Assembly: GCA_013204045.1 (NCBI GenBank)
Contig: JABMOQ010000123.1
Location: forward strand, 1-50,859
Source: Rhodospirillaceae bacterium
Lineage (GTDB): Bacteria; Pseudomonadota; Alphaproteobacteria; Rhodospirillales; JABHCV01
DNA length: 50,859 nucleotides
Reading direction: 5' to 3'
The notes under the pieces were generated by a model, which did no database searches, was not told where the DNA came from, and saw only the letters and a list, made by a program, of their open reading frames with translations. This document shows positions 1-8,160 of this stretch, piece by piece. Position 1 is the first letter of the stretch; the number at the start of each line of letters is the position of its first letter. The translations under genes and the position numbers were made by a program.

Positions 1-30
1 CTCTTATTGGCTGAGGCTGTTGAAAAACTC
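1..30 (+). repeat. Left terminal inverted repeat
   Basis: Perfect reverse complement of 216-245 over all 30 bases; it coincides with the window edge. Confidence 0.85.
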
Positions 31-215
31 GGTTGTTGGGTAACGGCAGAATTTGACTGTTTTTTTAGTGCAAGGGACGAACGGCTTTAGAAGCCACTTC
101 TTCGGCCCAAAGGGCTTTAAGGGCGAGTATTCACGTTGCTCGGCGCGGCCCTTCGTGTAGATGGTACATAACGTCACTCTGCGAGCAAGAAAATTCACAA
201 CTAGCATCGAGAAAA

Positions 216-245
216 GAGTTTTTCAACAGCCTCAGCCAATAAGAG
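216..245 (-). repeat. Right terminal inverted repeat
   Basis: Perfect reverse complement of 1-30. Beyond it, 246-355 is AT-rich and contains a TATAAT at 293-298 without a good -35 partner, the only promoter-like element seen ahead of the nitrilase gene. Confidence 0.85.
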
Positions 246-355
246 AACTCATATATTTTCCTTTTAATGTGATCATATAGAGTCCATCTGTTTATAATTG
301 TTTAGAGTATTTCTAAATAATTAAGCGGATCGATTATGTCCGCAAGGGGGATTCC

Positions 356-1294
356 ATGGATGTAAAGATTGCGGTTTGTCAAAAGCCACCCGTTCTTCTT
401 GACCTGAAAGCGACGATGGAACGGGCGCTGGAGTCTCTTGATGAGGCTGCAAACGAGGGCGCTCAACTCATCGTCTTTCCAGAGGCGTATCTTCCTGGAT
501 ACCCCACATGGATATGGCGACTTCGCCCCGGTGGAGATATGGCACTTGGCAACACCATACATGCAGAATTAAGAAAAAATTCAGTCGATATTGCTGGTGG
601 GGGTCTCAAACCACTTACGGAAGCAGCCGCAAAAAAAGGCGTCGTGGTGGTGATGGGCCTTAACGAAATTGATGCTGAATTTAGCGGCACCACTTTATTC
701 AATTCCGTCGTTGTCATCGGCCCGGACGGTACGATCTTAAACCGTCATCGAAAATTAATGCCGACAAACCCCGAACGGATGGTGTGGGGTTCTGGTGACG
801 CCAGTGGCTTAAAGGTCGTCGACACCCCCATTGGCCGTATTGGGTGCCTGATATGTTGGGAAAATTATATGCCGCTGGCGCGTTATGCGCTCTATTCGCA
901 AAACATAGATATCTACGTAGCCCCCACATGGGATAGCGGTGACATTTGGCGGGACTCCATGAACCACATTGCCCGTGAAGGCGGTTGCTGGGTTGTCAGT
1001 TCGGCAACGGCGATGCAAGGAATGGATATTCCAGAGACATTTCCCGGACGTGATGAATTGTTCGAGAGCGACGAGTGGATAAACTCCGGTGATGCGATCG
1101 TGGCTAAGCCCTTCGGTGGTATCGTCGCCGGGCCAATGCATCAGGAAAAAGGCATTTTGTACGCGACAATTGATCCGGAAGCATCACGCAGTTCACGTAA
1201 AGCCTTGGATGTGTCGGGACATTACGGACGGCATGATATATTTCGTTTGGAAATCGACCGCCGCCCCATGCCACCACTCACATTTGTGGATTAA
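356..1294 (+). CDS. Nitrilase (carbon-nitrogen hydrolase superfamily, branch 1)
   Basis: Predicted cytoplasmic enzyme hydrolysing nitriles to the carboxylic acid and ammonia. The 312-residue length fits the family. The catalytic triad is visible: Glu43 in FPEAYLPGYP, Lys133 in NRHRKLMP and Cys167 in LICWEN. The CWEN context and the C-terminal DVSGHYGRHDIF segment are typical of true nitrilases and cyanide hydratases rather than amidases or beta-ureidopropionases. The ATG has an AAGGGG ribosome site 7 bases upstream. It stands alone, just after the inverted-repeat element, and by eye is poorer in G+C than hemN across the next gap, so arrival by transfer is possible. Substrate (aliphatic, aromatic or cyanide) cannot be told from the sequence. 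Confidence 0.9.
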   Translation: MDVKIAVCQKPPVLLDLKATMERALESLDEAANEGAQLIVFPEAYLPGYPTWIWRLRPGGDMALGNTIHAELRKNSVDIAGGGLKPLTEAAAKKGVVVVMGLNEIDAEFSGTTLFNSVVVIGPDGTILNRHRKLMPTNPERMVWGSGDASGLKVVDTPIGRIGCLICWENYMPLARYALYSQNIDIYVAPTWDSGDIWRDSMNHIAREGGCWVVSSATAMQGMDIPETFPGRDELFESDEWINSGDAIVAKPFGGIVAGPMHQEKGILYATIDPEASRSSRKALDVSGHYGRHDIFRLEIDRRPMPPLTFVD

Positions 1295-1395
1295 GTTTAA
1301 GTGAACGCATGTCCGCTAAGGGTGGTGACCTCAACTGATCGACCGTCCGCTATAGGGCGACTTGCAGAAGTTCGCTCCTGGCAATTCCATAAACC

Positions 1396-1424
1396 TTGAC
1401 AAATCCCCACAAAAGGAATATAGT
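1396..1424 (+). promoter_or_regulatory. Strong sigma70-type promoter candidate
   Basis: TTGACA at 1396-1401, a 17-base spacer, and TATAGT at 1419-1424. This is nearly the consensus and stands in a region with no coding function, between convergent genes. No plus-strand gene follows for more than 2 kb, so a promoter here would produce a short non-coding transcript. Confidence 0.55.
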
Positions 1425-1430
1425 CATAAC

Positions 1431-1570
1431 TTGTTCTTTGTCACGGTGAATAGGAAAATTGGCGCTTCAGCGCCCCTCTTATGGGCGGTGGTCGGGCGTT
1501 GAGGGGTGTCTCGGAAAACCCGTCCCTTGATTTTATTGAATAAAATGGCTTTGTTTTTTCATTTTTTTTT
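1431..1570 (+). ncRNA. Candidate small RNA
   Basis: The whole gap 1295-1591 lacks a plausible reading frame. Downstream of the promoter candidate there is a perfect hairpin GGCGC-TTCA-GCGCC (1461-1474), then G-rich sequence able to pair with CGCCC at 1471-1475. Next comes an AT-only palindrome ATTTTATT-G-AATAAAAT (1530-1546), and a T-rich run (1551-1570) that could end transcription. I could not match it to 6S, SRP, tmRNA, RNase P or any riboswitch I know. The T-rich run may simply serve as the shared end of the nitrilase and hemN transcripts. Confidence 0.3.
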
Positions 1571-1591
1571 AGTCAGGAATTTTGCCGGGGC

Positions 1592-2941
1592 TCAGATGGC
1601 CCGGGAATGGCGGGCCTTGCCGCTGTCCAGATAGGCATCGAAGGCGGCGGCGATCAGGCGCACGAACGGCCGGCCCACATCGCTGACCGTCACCCGGTTG
1701 CCGACCAGGGTGACAAGCCCGTCGGCGGCCATGGGGGCCAGCTTCTCCATCTCGGGCACGAAGGTCGCCTTGGAAACATTGTGCTGTACGCAGACGGCGT
1801 CCAGATCAACGGTCAAATCGCACATGATGCGTTCGATCACATCGGAACGCAGGCGGTCGTCGGGGCCGAGGGCGAATCCCCGGGCGATGGGAAATTCGCC
1901 CTTGCCGATGGTTTCCCGGTAGGCCTTTAACGGCTGCACGTTCTGTACGAAGCCTTGCGGCAAATGGCCGATGGCCGAAGCGCCGAAGCCGAGCATGGCC
2001 GGGGCGGCATCGGCGGTATAACCCTGGAAGTTGCGGTGTAGCTGGCCGCCTTGCAGCGCCGCCGCCATGTCATCATCGGGCAGGGCGAAATGATCCAGGC
2101 CGACGGCGATATATCCGGCATCGGTCAGTTGTTTCGAGGCCGCCATGAACTGGCGCCAGCGTTCGTCCCCATCAGGCAGGGCGGCTTCGTCGATCATTTT
2201 CATGTGCGACTTCATCCACGGCACATGGGCATAACCGAACAGCGCCACCCGCGCCGGACGCAGCTCGATGGCCAGGTCGGTCTCGGCCCTGACCATATCC
2301 GTGGTCTGGTTGGGCAGGCCGTACATCATATCCATGTTGATATGTGTGATGCCGCTGTCGCGCAGCCAGCCAATGACCGCAGCCGTCACCTCATAGGGCT
2401 GGATGCGGTTAATGGCTTTTTGAATAGCGTCGTCGAAACTTTGTACGCCGATGCTGGCCCGGTTGACTCCGGCGGCGGCCAGGGCTTTGACGTAATCTTC
2501 CGTCGCGGTTCTTGGGTCAAGTTCGACGGCGATGGCGGACTCTGCGGTGACGTCGAAGCGGCTCCGCAATTTGTCGATAATGCGTCGCCAGTCTTCGGGT
2601 TTCAGCATGGTCGGGCTGCCGCCGCCCCAGTGCAGGTTGGTGGCCTTGAACTTGCCGGGCAGGGCATCGGCGACCAGGTCGATCTCGGCGAGCAGGGTGT
2701 CCATGTATGCGGCAACCGGATCGTAGCGTTTGACGATCTTGGTGTAGCAGCCGCAGAACCAGCACATTTCATCGCAGAACGGAATGTGGAAATACAGGGA
2801 CAACGGCGTATCCGGGGCCAACTCGGCCAGCCACTTGCCATAGGTCGGCCCATCGACGCCGTCGTTGAAGTGCGGCGCCGTCGGGTAGCTGGTATAGCGC
2901 GGCACCATCAGGTCGTATTTGCTGGAAAGGTCGGTTGTCAT
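1592..2941 (-). CDS. hemN: Oxygen-independent coproporphyrinogen III oxidase
   Basis: Radical-SAM enzyme that decarboxylates coproporphyrinogen III to protoporphyrinogen IX during anaerobic or microaerobic heme synthesis. The 449 residues match HemN. The [4Fe-4S] cluster cysteines are C56, C60 and C63 (FCDEMCWFC), followed by the extra Cys65 typical of the family, a GGGSP motif for SAM binding, and the N-terminal VPRYTSYPTAPHF segment that marks genuine HemN rather than HemW. The reading frame stays open far upstream, but that extension overlaps the neighbouring phosphodiesterase and is unlike the family, so the ATG at 2941 is chosen. It lies 17 bp behind the phosphodiesterase gene, so the two are probably cotranscribed. 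Confidence 0.95.
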   Translation of the reverse strand: MTTDLSSKYDLMVPRYTSYPTAPHFNDGVDGPTYGKWLAELAPDTPLSLYFHIPFCDEMCWFCGCYTKIVKRYDPVAAYMDTLLAEIDLVADALPGKFKATNLHWGGGSPTMLKPEDWRRIIDKLRSRFDVTAESAIAVELDPRTATEDYVKALAAAGVNRASIGVQSFDDAIQKAINRIQPYEVTAAVIGWLRDSGITHINMDMMYGLPNQTTDMVRAETDLAIELRPARVALFGYAHVPWMKSHMKMIDEAALPDGDERWRQFMAASKQLTDAGYIAVGLDHFALPDDDMAAALQGGQLHRNFQGYTADAAPAMLGFGASAIGHLPQGFVQNVQPLKAYRETIGKGEFPIARGFALGPDDRLRSDVIERIMCDLTVDLDAVCVQHNVSKATFVPEMEKLAPMAADGLVTLVGNRVTVSDVGRPFVRLIAAAFDAYLDSGKARHSRAI

Positions 2942-2958
2942 GATCCCTAATATATAGT

Positions 2959-3771
2959 CTACAGCGGATCGATGACAAAGGGATGCTTGGGACCAAAATC
3001 GCCGACCTGCGAGCGGTGGGCGATAACCCCGGTGTCTTCGCCCCACAGGTAGATCGGGCAGGCCGTTGGCTCCAGCACGAAGCCGGATTCGACGCCTTCG
3101 GTGAAGTCCATGGCCATCTGGAACACCACGCTCGGCGCAACCCGGGCCACGGTGCCGGCCCAGCGCTTGGTGATATCCCGGTGCAGATGGCCGCAAATGA
3201 CCATTTCCACCTGGCGGTGTTTGCCAACCACGGCTTCCAGCTCTGTGCCGCCAACGAAGCCGTGCTTGTCCATGAAGCCGATGCCGGTGGCGAACGGCGG
3301 GTGGTGCATGAAAATAAGCGTCGGCTTGCCTGAGGCCTCGGACAGGCGATCATCCAGCCACTGGCGGCGGGCTTCGCACATTTCGCCGCCGTCATGGTCG
3401 TCGCGTTTGGTGTCCAGCCCGATCAGGCGCAGGGGATGGTCCTCCAGGACGTAATGCAGGAACTTGTCCTGTTTTGGCGGCAGGTAGCCCAGGTCGGCGA
3501 AGGTATCGCGAATCATGTCACGGTCGTCGTGGTTGCCGACGATCACGTAGTGGGGCATGGCCAGTCGGTCCAGGGCACGGCGCAGGCCGTCGACATCCTG
3601 GCGGTGGGCCTTGTTGACCAGATCGCCGGTGGCCAGCACCAGGTCGGGCCGGGGAGAAAGGGCGTTGAGGTGGGCGATCACGGCGTCCAGCGCCGCCACC
3701 GAATCGACCTTGCCTTTCAGCAACTGGCCATCGGTGCGCAGGTGAAGATCGGAAATTTGGGCGATAATCAT
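2959..3771 (-). CDS. Class III cyclic-nucleotide phosphodiesterase / metallophosphoesterase
   Basis: Calcineurin-like two-metal phosphoesterase of 270 residues. All metal and phosphate motifs are present: DLH at residues 8-10, GDL at 49-51, GNHD at 79-82, HHPP at 156-159 and GHLHRD at 194-199. The family includes 3',5'-cAMP phosphodiesterase CpdA and glycerophosphodiesterase GpdQ, and length and motif spacing fit both. A cAMP role would be consistent with the Crp/Fnr gene at 21240, but that is inference. It is the first gene of a likely two-gene unit with hemN. The ribosome site before the ATG is weak. Confidence 0.85.
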   Translation of the reverse strand: MIIAQISDLHLRTDGQLLKGKVDSVAALDAVIAHLNALSPRPDLVLATGDLVNKAHRQDVDGLRRALDRLAMPHYVIVGNHDDRDMIRDTFADLGYLPPKQDKFLHYVLEDHPLRLIGLDTKRDDHDGGEMCEARRQWLDDRLSEASGKPTLIFMHHPPFATGIGFMDKHGFVGGTELEAVVGKHRQVEMVICGHLHRDITKRWAGTVARVAPSVVFQMAMDFTEGVESGFVLEPTACPIYLWGEDTGVIAHRSQVGDFGPKHPFVIDPL

Positions 3772-3848
3772 ATAGGTGGTTCACTGTCCGTGTCGGGGCG
3801 GGCATGCTAGCCTTTCGGGCGGTGCGGTAAAAGAAAAAGGAGACTAAG

Positions 3849-4610
3849 GTGCCGAAGTTGTCTGCCAACCTGTCGTGGCTGTTTACGGAGCTGGATTTTG
3901 AAGATCGCTTCCAGGCTGCGGCACACGCCGGGTTTCGGGGGGTCGAGTGCCTGTTTCCCTACGCCACACCGGCGGCCAGGGTTGCTCGGTTGCTTGAAGC
4001 GGGTGGCCTGGAAATGGCGCTCATCAACGCCCCGCCCGGCGATTGGGAATCGGGTGATCGGGGATTGGGCGCAATTGATGGCCGGCAAGGAGATTTTATG
4101 GATTCTATCGAGGCCGCCGTTGCCTATGCCGGGGCGGTCGGCTGCCGGCGGGTTCATGTGATGGCCGGAATCGGGGGCGACCGGGCGGTCTTCGTCGACA
4201 ATCTCAGGATCGCCGCTGACATATGCGGGCGGGCCGGGATCAAGGCTCTGATCGAGCCGCTCAATGAAATCGATATGCCGGGATATTTTCTCGGCAGCGC
4301 GGCGCAGGCCATGGAAATTATATGGGATGTGGGCAGCCCCCACCTGGGCCTGCAACTGGACCTGTATCACGTCCACATGTGGGGCGGTGACGGGGCCGCC
4401 GCCATCGATGACTGTGCCGGGCAGATCGGCCATGTGCAGATCGCCGGGGCGCCGGGCCGGGCCGAACCCGATAGCGGCGCGTTGGACTATGGCCCGCTGT
4501 TAGAGCGGCTCGATAATACCGGTTATGACGGCTGGATCGGTTGCGAGTACCGGCCCCGTGACGGGACGCTGGCCGGGCTCGGCTGGGCCAGCGCTTACGG
4601 GATCGGCTAG
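3849..4610 (+). CDS. Hydroxypyruvate isomerase family TIM-barrel protein
   Basis: Sugar-isomerase TIM barrel of 253 residues, close to the usual length of hydroxypyruvate isomerase (Hyi) and 2-oxo-tetronate isomerase (OtnI). Metal and catalytic positions are visible: Glu136 in LIEPLN, Asp171 in QLDLYH, His195 in GHVQIAG and Glu233 in GCEYRP. It would interconvert hydroxypyruvate and tartronate semialdehyde or a related oxo-acid in glyoxylate or aldonate metabolism. The start is GTG with GGAG eight bases upstream. No glyoxylate carboligase or tartronate reductase lies nearby, so the substrate is uncertain. Its TAG stop interlocks with that of the FAA hydrolase (CTAG, 4607-4610). Confidence 0.85.
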   Translation: MPKLSANLSWLFTELDFEDRFQAAAHAGFRGVECLFPYATPAARVARLLEAGGLEMALINAPPGDWESGDRGLGAIDGRQGDFMDSIEAAVAYAGAVGCRRVHVMAGIGGDRAVFVDNLRIAADICGRAGIKALIEPLNEIDMPGYFLGSAAQAMEIIWDVGSPHLGLQLDLYHVHMWGGDGAAAIDDCAGQIGHVQIAGAPGRAEPDSGALDYGPLLERLDNTGYDGWIGCEYRPRDGTLAGLGWASAYGIG

Positions 4611-5446
4611 GCGCGGATCTGCTGACGCTGTCGGCCCAGCCCCTCGACCGCCAGCTCGACCACGTCGCCGGGCTTCAGGTACTCAGGGGGCGTGCGGCCC
4701 ATGCCGACGCCGGACGGGGTGCCGGTGCTGATCACATCGCCGGGGAGCAGGGTCATGTACTGGCTCAGGTTTGAAATGATGTGGGCGACGCCGAAGATCA
4801 TGTGCTTGGTGTTGCTGTCCTGGCGGCGATCACCGTTGACCTCGCACCACAGGTTAAGGTTCTGCGGATCGGGGACCTCGTCGGCCGTTACCAGCCAGGG
4901 GCCAAGCGGGCCGAAGCCGTCGTGGCTTTTGCCCTTGATCCACTGGCCGCCGCGGTCCTTCTGGTACTCGCGCTCGGAAAAGTCGTTCATGACGGCGTAG
5001 CCGGCGACGTAATCAAGGGCGTTTTTTTCGTCCACGTACTGGGCCCGGCTGCCGATGATGACCGCCAGTTCGACCTCGTAGTCGGTTTGGGTCGAATTTC
5101 TGGGCAGTGTCAGGTCGTCATTGGGGCCGCTCAGGCAGGTGATGGCCTTGGCGAAGACCAGCGGCTCCGGTGGCAGATTCAACTGGGTCTCGGCGGCGTG
5201 TTCGGCGTAGTTCAGGCCGATGGCGAGAATCTTGCCGATGCCCTTGACCGGCGGTGCGTAGCGGAACGTACCCTCGACCACGGGCAGGGCACTGATATCC
5301 ATGGCGGCCAGCTGCGATAGCCTTTCCGGGGCCAGGGTCAGCGGGTCGATATCGCCGAGTTTTTTAGACAGGTCCCGGACCCGTCCTTCGTCGTCGATCA
5401 GGCCGGGCTTTTCCTGGCCGGCGGGTCCGTAGCGTAAAAGTTTCAT
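4607..5446 (-). CDS. Fumarylacetoacetate hydrolase family protein
   Basis: The 279-residue protein has the FAH beta-fold. The metal-binding acids are Glu124 and Glu126 (TDYEVELAV) and Asp155 (MNDFSERE). His83 in NYAEHA sits where the family's base lies, and the signature segments QWIKGKSHDGFGPLGP and STGTPSGVG are present. Members hydrolyse or decarboxylate small acyl-pyruvates such as fumarylpyruvate, 2-hydroxyhepta-2,4-diene-1,7-dioate or ureidoglycolate. The sequence shows the family but not the substrate. The N-terminal 60-residue domain is the one common in acylpyruvase and ureidoglycolate-lyase-like annotations. It is transcribed alone, towards the isomerase gene. Confidence 0.88.
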   Translation of the reverse strand: MKLLRYGPAGQEKPGLIDDEGRVRDLSKKLGDIDPLTLAPERLSQLAAMDISALPVVEGTFRYAPPVKGIGKILAIGLNYAEHAAETQLNLPPEPLVFAKAITCLSGPNDDLTLPRNSTQTDYEVELAVIIGSRAQYVDEKNALDYVAGYAVMNDFSEREYQKDRGGQWIKGKSHDGFGPLGPWLVTADEVPDPQNLNLWCEVNGDRRQDSNTKHMIFGVAHIISNLSQYMTLLPGDVISTGTPSGVGMGRTPPEYLKPGDVVELAVEGLGRQRQQIRA

Positions 5447-5481
5447 GATTTTTTCTCCCCTTTATAGGGAATAGTAACCAT

Positions 5482-6696
5482 TCACGAAGGGCGGTCAACG
5501 GTTTGCCGCAATCGCCCGATGGCGCACAGGAACAGGGCCCCGAGGATCAACGGCCCGGCCTGCACAGCGGCTACCTTGGCCAGCCACGGGGCGGCGATCG
5601 GCAAGGCGATGGCGGCAGCGACCGTCCAGCCTTCCCAAGGGCGCCAGCCGTGCCGGTGCATGTCGAAGCCCAGCCACAATAGAGCCAGCGCCAGCACCGG
5701 CATGTCGTAGCTATAGGCGAACGGGGTGCCGAGGAAACTGCCGATAATCAAAAGGGCTGATTGCAGATAACGGACCTCGGCACCGTCGGAGGGGATCCGC
5801 CAGGCTTTGATCACAACGACGGCGACGGCGATGGTCAGGAACGCTTGTACGCCATAGGCCACGGCGACAGATATACCGACCATACGACTGGCGACGAAGG
5901 CGGTCGGCATCAGTGTCCATTCGGTGCCGCCGCTTTCCATCATCGAGCGCATAACCTCGGCGCGACTGAAGAAGGCAGCCCACGGCTCCGGACCGAAGGC
6001 GAAGAAGCTGGCGAGCACCAGCAAACCGACGGTGACGGCAGCGGCCATGAAGGCGCGCCAGTGGCCGCCGGCGGCCAATGCCAGGGGTATGAAGATGCCG
6101 AACTGGGGCTTGTAGCAGAGCAGCCCGATCAGGATCCCGGCCAGCACGGGCCGCCGGTGTAGGGCGATCAGGCCAAGCCCGAACAGGCCGCCGGTCAGAA
6201 ATCCGTTCTGGCCGAACATGGCATTGATGAAAATCGACGGATGGGCGAGGGCGAGTCCGGTTGAAACCTTGTCGGGGACGACAAGGCGCGCCGCGATGAC
6301 GAATGGAATGAAGGTAAGCCCACCCCACAAGAACAGCGACCACACATAGGGCACGGCGTTGAACAGTGGCATTATGAGCAGGAACACCGGCGGGTAGTTC
6401 CACGGGAACAGACGTACGCTTTCGATCTGTAGGGGAGTCAGCGAGCCGCCGAAGGCCTGCCCCATGGCCGCTCGTTCGTAGCCATGCAGGATGGCGCCGT
6501 CATAGGCGTCGGCCGCCGAGCGCTGGTCGAGCAGGTTGGATACGGCATAGAAGGTGTTAAAATCAGTCTCCATGGGCATCAGACCATTGGCCGCCTGATT
6601 GAAGGCCATGACGTGCAGGACGATCATGGTGATGAGATAGCCAATAAAAATTATCCACGGGTAGATGGTCAGTCTGTCGCGGGTCAGCCAGAACAT
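5482..6696 (-). CDS. GT87-like (DUF2029) integral membrane glycosyltransferase
   Basis: Polytopic membrane protein of 404 residues with roughly ten hydrophobic segments. It carries the hallmark FPWNYPPVF after the first periplasmic loop and an acidic pair ETDF near the N terminus, both typical of DUF2029 polyprenyl-phosphate-dependent mannosyltransferases of the GT-C fold. It would transfer a sugar on the periplasmic face of the inner membrane; donor and acceptor are unknown. An in-frame GTG lies at 6702, only 2 bases after the AGAGG ribosome site. The ATG at 6696 lies 8 bases after it and is preferred. Divergent from the GT9-like gene (79 bp between starts). Confidence 0.8.
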   Translation of the reverse strand: MFWLTRDRLTIYPWIIFIGYLITMIVLHVMAFNQAANGLMPMETDFNTFYAVSNLLDQRSAADAYDGAILHGYERAAMGQAFGGSLTPLQIESVRLFPWNYPPVFLLIMPLFNAVPYVWSLFLWGGLTFIPFVIAARLVVPDKVSTGLALAHPSIFINAMFGQNGFLTGGLFGLGLIALHRRPVLAGILIGLLCYKPQFGIFIPLALAAGGHWRAFMAAAVTVGLLVLASFFAFGPEPWAAFFSRAEVMRSMMESGGTEWTLMPTAFVASRMVGISVAVAYGVQAFLTIAVAVVVIKAWRIPSDGAEVRYLQSALLIIGSFLGTPFAYSYDMPVLALALLWLGFDMHRHGWRPWEGWTVAAAIALPIAAPWLAKVAAVQAGPLILGALFLCAIGRLRQTVDRPS

Positions 6697-6774
6697 GGAC
6701 ACAGCCTCTTTCCAAACGGCTTGATTTCAAAACATAATACGCTATCAGTATGGCAGAAGGGTAGGCCGGGACCG

Positions 6775-7986
6775 ATGAACATAGATACCATGCGTCGAAT
6801 CGACTATTTCGCTGGCGTCCCGCTGTGCTTCCTGCTGTCGATTGTTTCACGTGAAACAAAATCCCCAGGTGGGCAAGTACCTGAAAATGTCCTGTTTCTG
6901 GAGCTTTCGGAAATGGGCAGCACGGTTCTAGCCGACCCGGCCATGAAAAAGGCCGAGCGTGACTTCGGCTCGAAGCTGCATTTTGCCATATTCGACACAA
7001 ACAGGCCCGGATTGGCTTTGTCGAAGTCGGTGCCCGACGAAAATATTTTTGTTATCCGCGACGATTCTTTTCTGCATTTGGCTCTCGATTCTCTCGGGTT
7101 CCTGCTTTGGACGCGGCGAAAAAGGATCGACACAGTTTTCGATCTTGAACTGTTTTCGCGCTTTTCGGCGCTGCTGACCGGCCTCAGCGGGGCGACCAAC
7201 AGGGTGGGTTTTCACGCTTTCCATAATGAAGGGCTGTACCGGGGCAATCTGTTGACCCATAAAGTTGCCTATAATCCATACATGCACATAGCCAAGAATT
7301 TTATTGCGCTGGTCAATGCAGCCGGGGCAGAGAAGCCTGAATATCCATATTCAAAAACGTTAATTGGCGATGATGAAATTGATATCCATAAGGTTACCCC
7401 CGGCACACAGGCGATAGAGGCCACGCGGGCAGGGGTGCGGAGCGTATATCCGGCGTTTGATGGGGAACGGCACCGGATCGTCCTGATAAATTCCAATGCC
7501 AGCCAGTTGCTGCCCCAGCGCCGCTGGCCCGAGGACCGCTACGGGGTGTTGATCGAGCGCATCCTTAGCGATTTCGACGATGTCATCGTTCTGATCACGG
7601 GGGCGCCATCGGAAAGGGCCGAAGCCGAACAGTTGTCACTTTCCGTAGGCCATGAACGCTGCCTGAATTTTGCCGGAAATATAGCTTTCGAGGAACTTAC
7701 GGCTCTTTATTCAATTTCGGCGTTGATGGTCACCAACGATTCGGGACCGGCCCATTTTGCCTCGTTGACGGATATGCCGGTGGTCGTGCTGTTCGGGCCG
7801 GAAACGCCAAATATGTACAAACCCCTCGGCAGGGCTTCGGTCGTTTATGCCGGGATTGCCTGTTCACCCTGCGTAAGTGCTGCTAATCACCGTAAAACAA
7901 CGTGTATGGACAATATATGCATGGCGGCAATATCAGTTGAGCAAGTTTATTTTGCTGTAAAAGCGGAAATACGGGGAAAATATTAA
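6775..7986 (+). CDS. Glycosyltransferase family 9 (heptosyltransferase-like) protein
   Basis: The 403-residue protein resembles the LPS heptosyltransferases (GT9, GT-B fold) that act on the cytoplasmic face of the inner membrane. Visible features are LFLELSEMGSTVLADP (first Rossmann strand and loop), LPQRRWPEDRYG, ITGAPSERAEAE, and the donor-binding TNDSGPAHFAS near residue 320. A Cys-rich tail (CSPC, then two more Cys) is common in this family. The N-terminal MRRIDYFAGVPLCFLL precedes the domain. A longer frame reaches back to 6484, but it only antisenses the GT87 gene, so the ATG at 6775 is taken. A perfect parS palindrome is embedded in codons 23-28, in the linker between N-terminal helix and Rossmann domain. 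Confidence 0.85.
   Translation: MNIDTMRRIDYFAGVPLCFLLSIVSRETKSPGGQVPENVLFLELSEMGSTVLADPAMKKAERDFGSKLHFAIFDTNRPGLALSKSVPDENIFVIRDDSFLHLALDSLGFLLWTRRKRIDTVFDLELFSRFSALLTGLSGATNRVGFHAFHNEGLYRGNLLTHKVAYNPYMHIAKNFIALVNAAGAEKPEYPYSKTLIGDDEIDIHKVTPGTQAIEATRAGVRSVYPAFDGERHRIVLINSNASQLLPQRRWPEDRYGVLIERILSDFDDVIVLITGAPSERAEAEQLSLSVGHERCLNFAGNIAFEELTALYSISALMVTNDSGPAHFASLTDMPVVVLFGPETPNMYKPLGRASVVYAGIACSPCVSAANHRKTTCMDNICMAAISVEQVYFAVKAEIRGKY
6843..6858. other. parS: parS site (ParB-binding centromere sequence)
   Basis: TGTTTCACGTGAAACA is a perfect 16-bp palindrome identical to the widely conserved chromosomal parS consensus. It lies inside the GT9-like coding sequence, read as V-S-R-E-T. ParB proteins bind such sites and spread from them to organise and segregate the origin region. 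Chromosomal parS sites cluster around oriC in most bacteria, so the window is probably origin-proximal. parAB itself is not in the window. Only this one copy was found. Confidence 0.88.
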
Positions 7987-8160
7987 GAAAACACCAAAGC
8001 AGTTAATAGTGGCTCAATGTTAAAACCAAGTAATAAATATAATTATTATTAGGAATATACTATTTACATAAAATTTTAAATTAAACCAACAGTTAATAAA
8101 AAATAAATTTAAGTAAGTATCGTTATTGTTAGTTCGAATAACTATTGACGCGATATTTCT

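Larger units (their letters stand above)
1..245. mobile_element. MITE-like element with perfect 30-bp terminal inverted repeats
   Basis: Bases 1-30 and 216-245 are exact reverse complements, and the ends read CTCTTATTGGCTGAGG inward. The GGCTGTTGAAAAACTC part is the kind of end seen on IS5/IS1182-type insertion sequences. At 245 bp the interior cannot encode a transposase. It holds only a 67-codon minus-strand reading frame (4-207) ending in residues PTTEFFNSLSQ, which continues into the repeat and looks like the tail of a transposase-associated reading frame. I infer a non-autonomous derivative mobilised in trans. The window starts exactly at the outer edge of the left repeat, so the flank and any target duplication on that side cannot be seen, and the contig may have been broken here by the repeat itself. 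Confidence 0.75.

Noticed and set aside
1441-1530. Known structured RNA (6S, SRP RNA, riboswitch) in the nitrilase-hemN gap
   Set aside because: None of the conserved core sequences I know of these families can be found; kept only as an unspecified small-RNA candidate.
1527-1540. Fnr-box-like TTGATTTTATTGAA near the hemN end
   Set aside because: The right half does not match ATCAA, and it lies behind hemN rather than in front of it.
2051-2950. Long plus-strand open frame (299 codons) opposite hemN
   Set aside because: It mirrors the hemN codons in a G+C-rich gene, has no ribosome site and no recognisable domain.
2942-3196. Extension of the hemN reading frame by 85 codons upstream
   Set aside because: The extension is antisense-free but lies inside the phosphodiesterase gene on the same strand in another frame, is Arg-rich, and does not resemble HemN; the family start VPRYTSYPTA sits just after the ATG at 2941.
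6651-6659. DnaA-box-like TTATCCACG close to parS
   Set aside because: One mismatch to TTATCCACA, single copy, inside the GT87 coding sequence and without an AT-rich unwinding region or further boxes; not evidence for an origin here.
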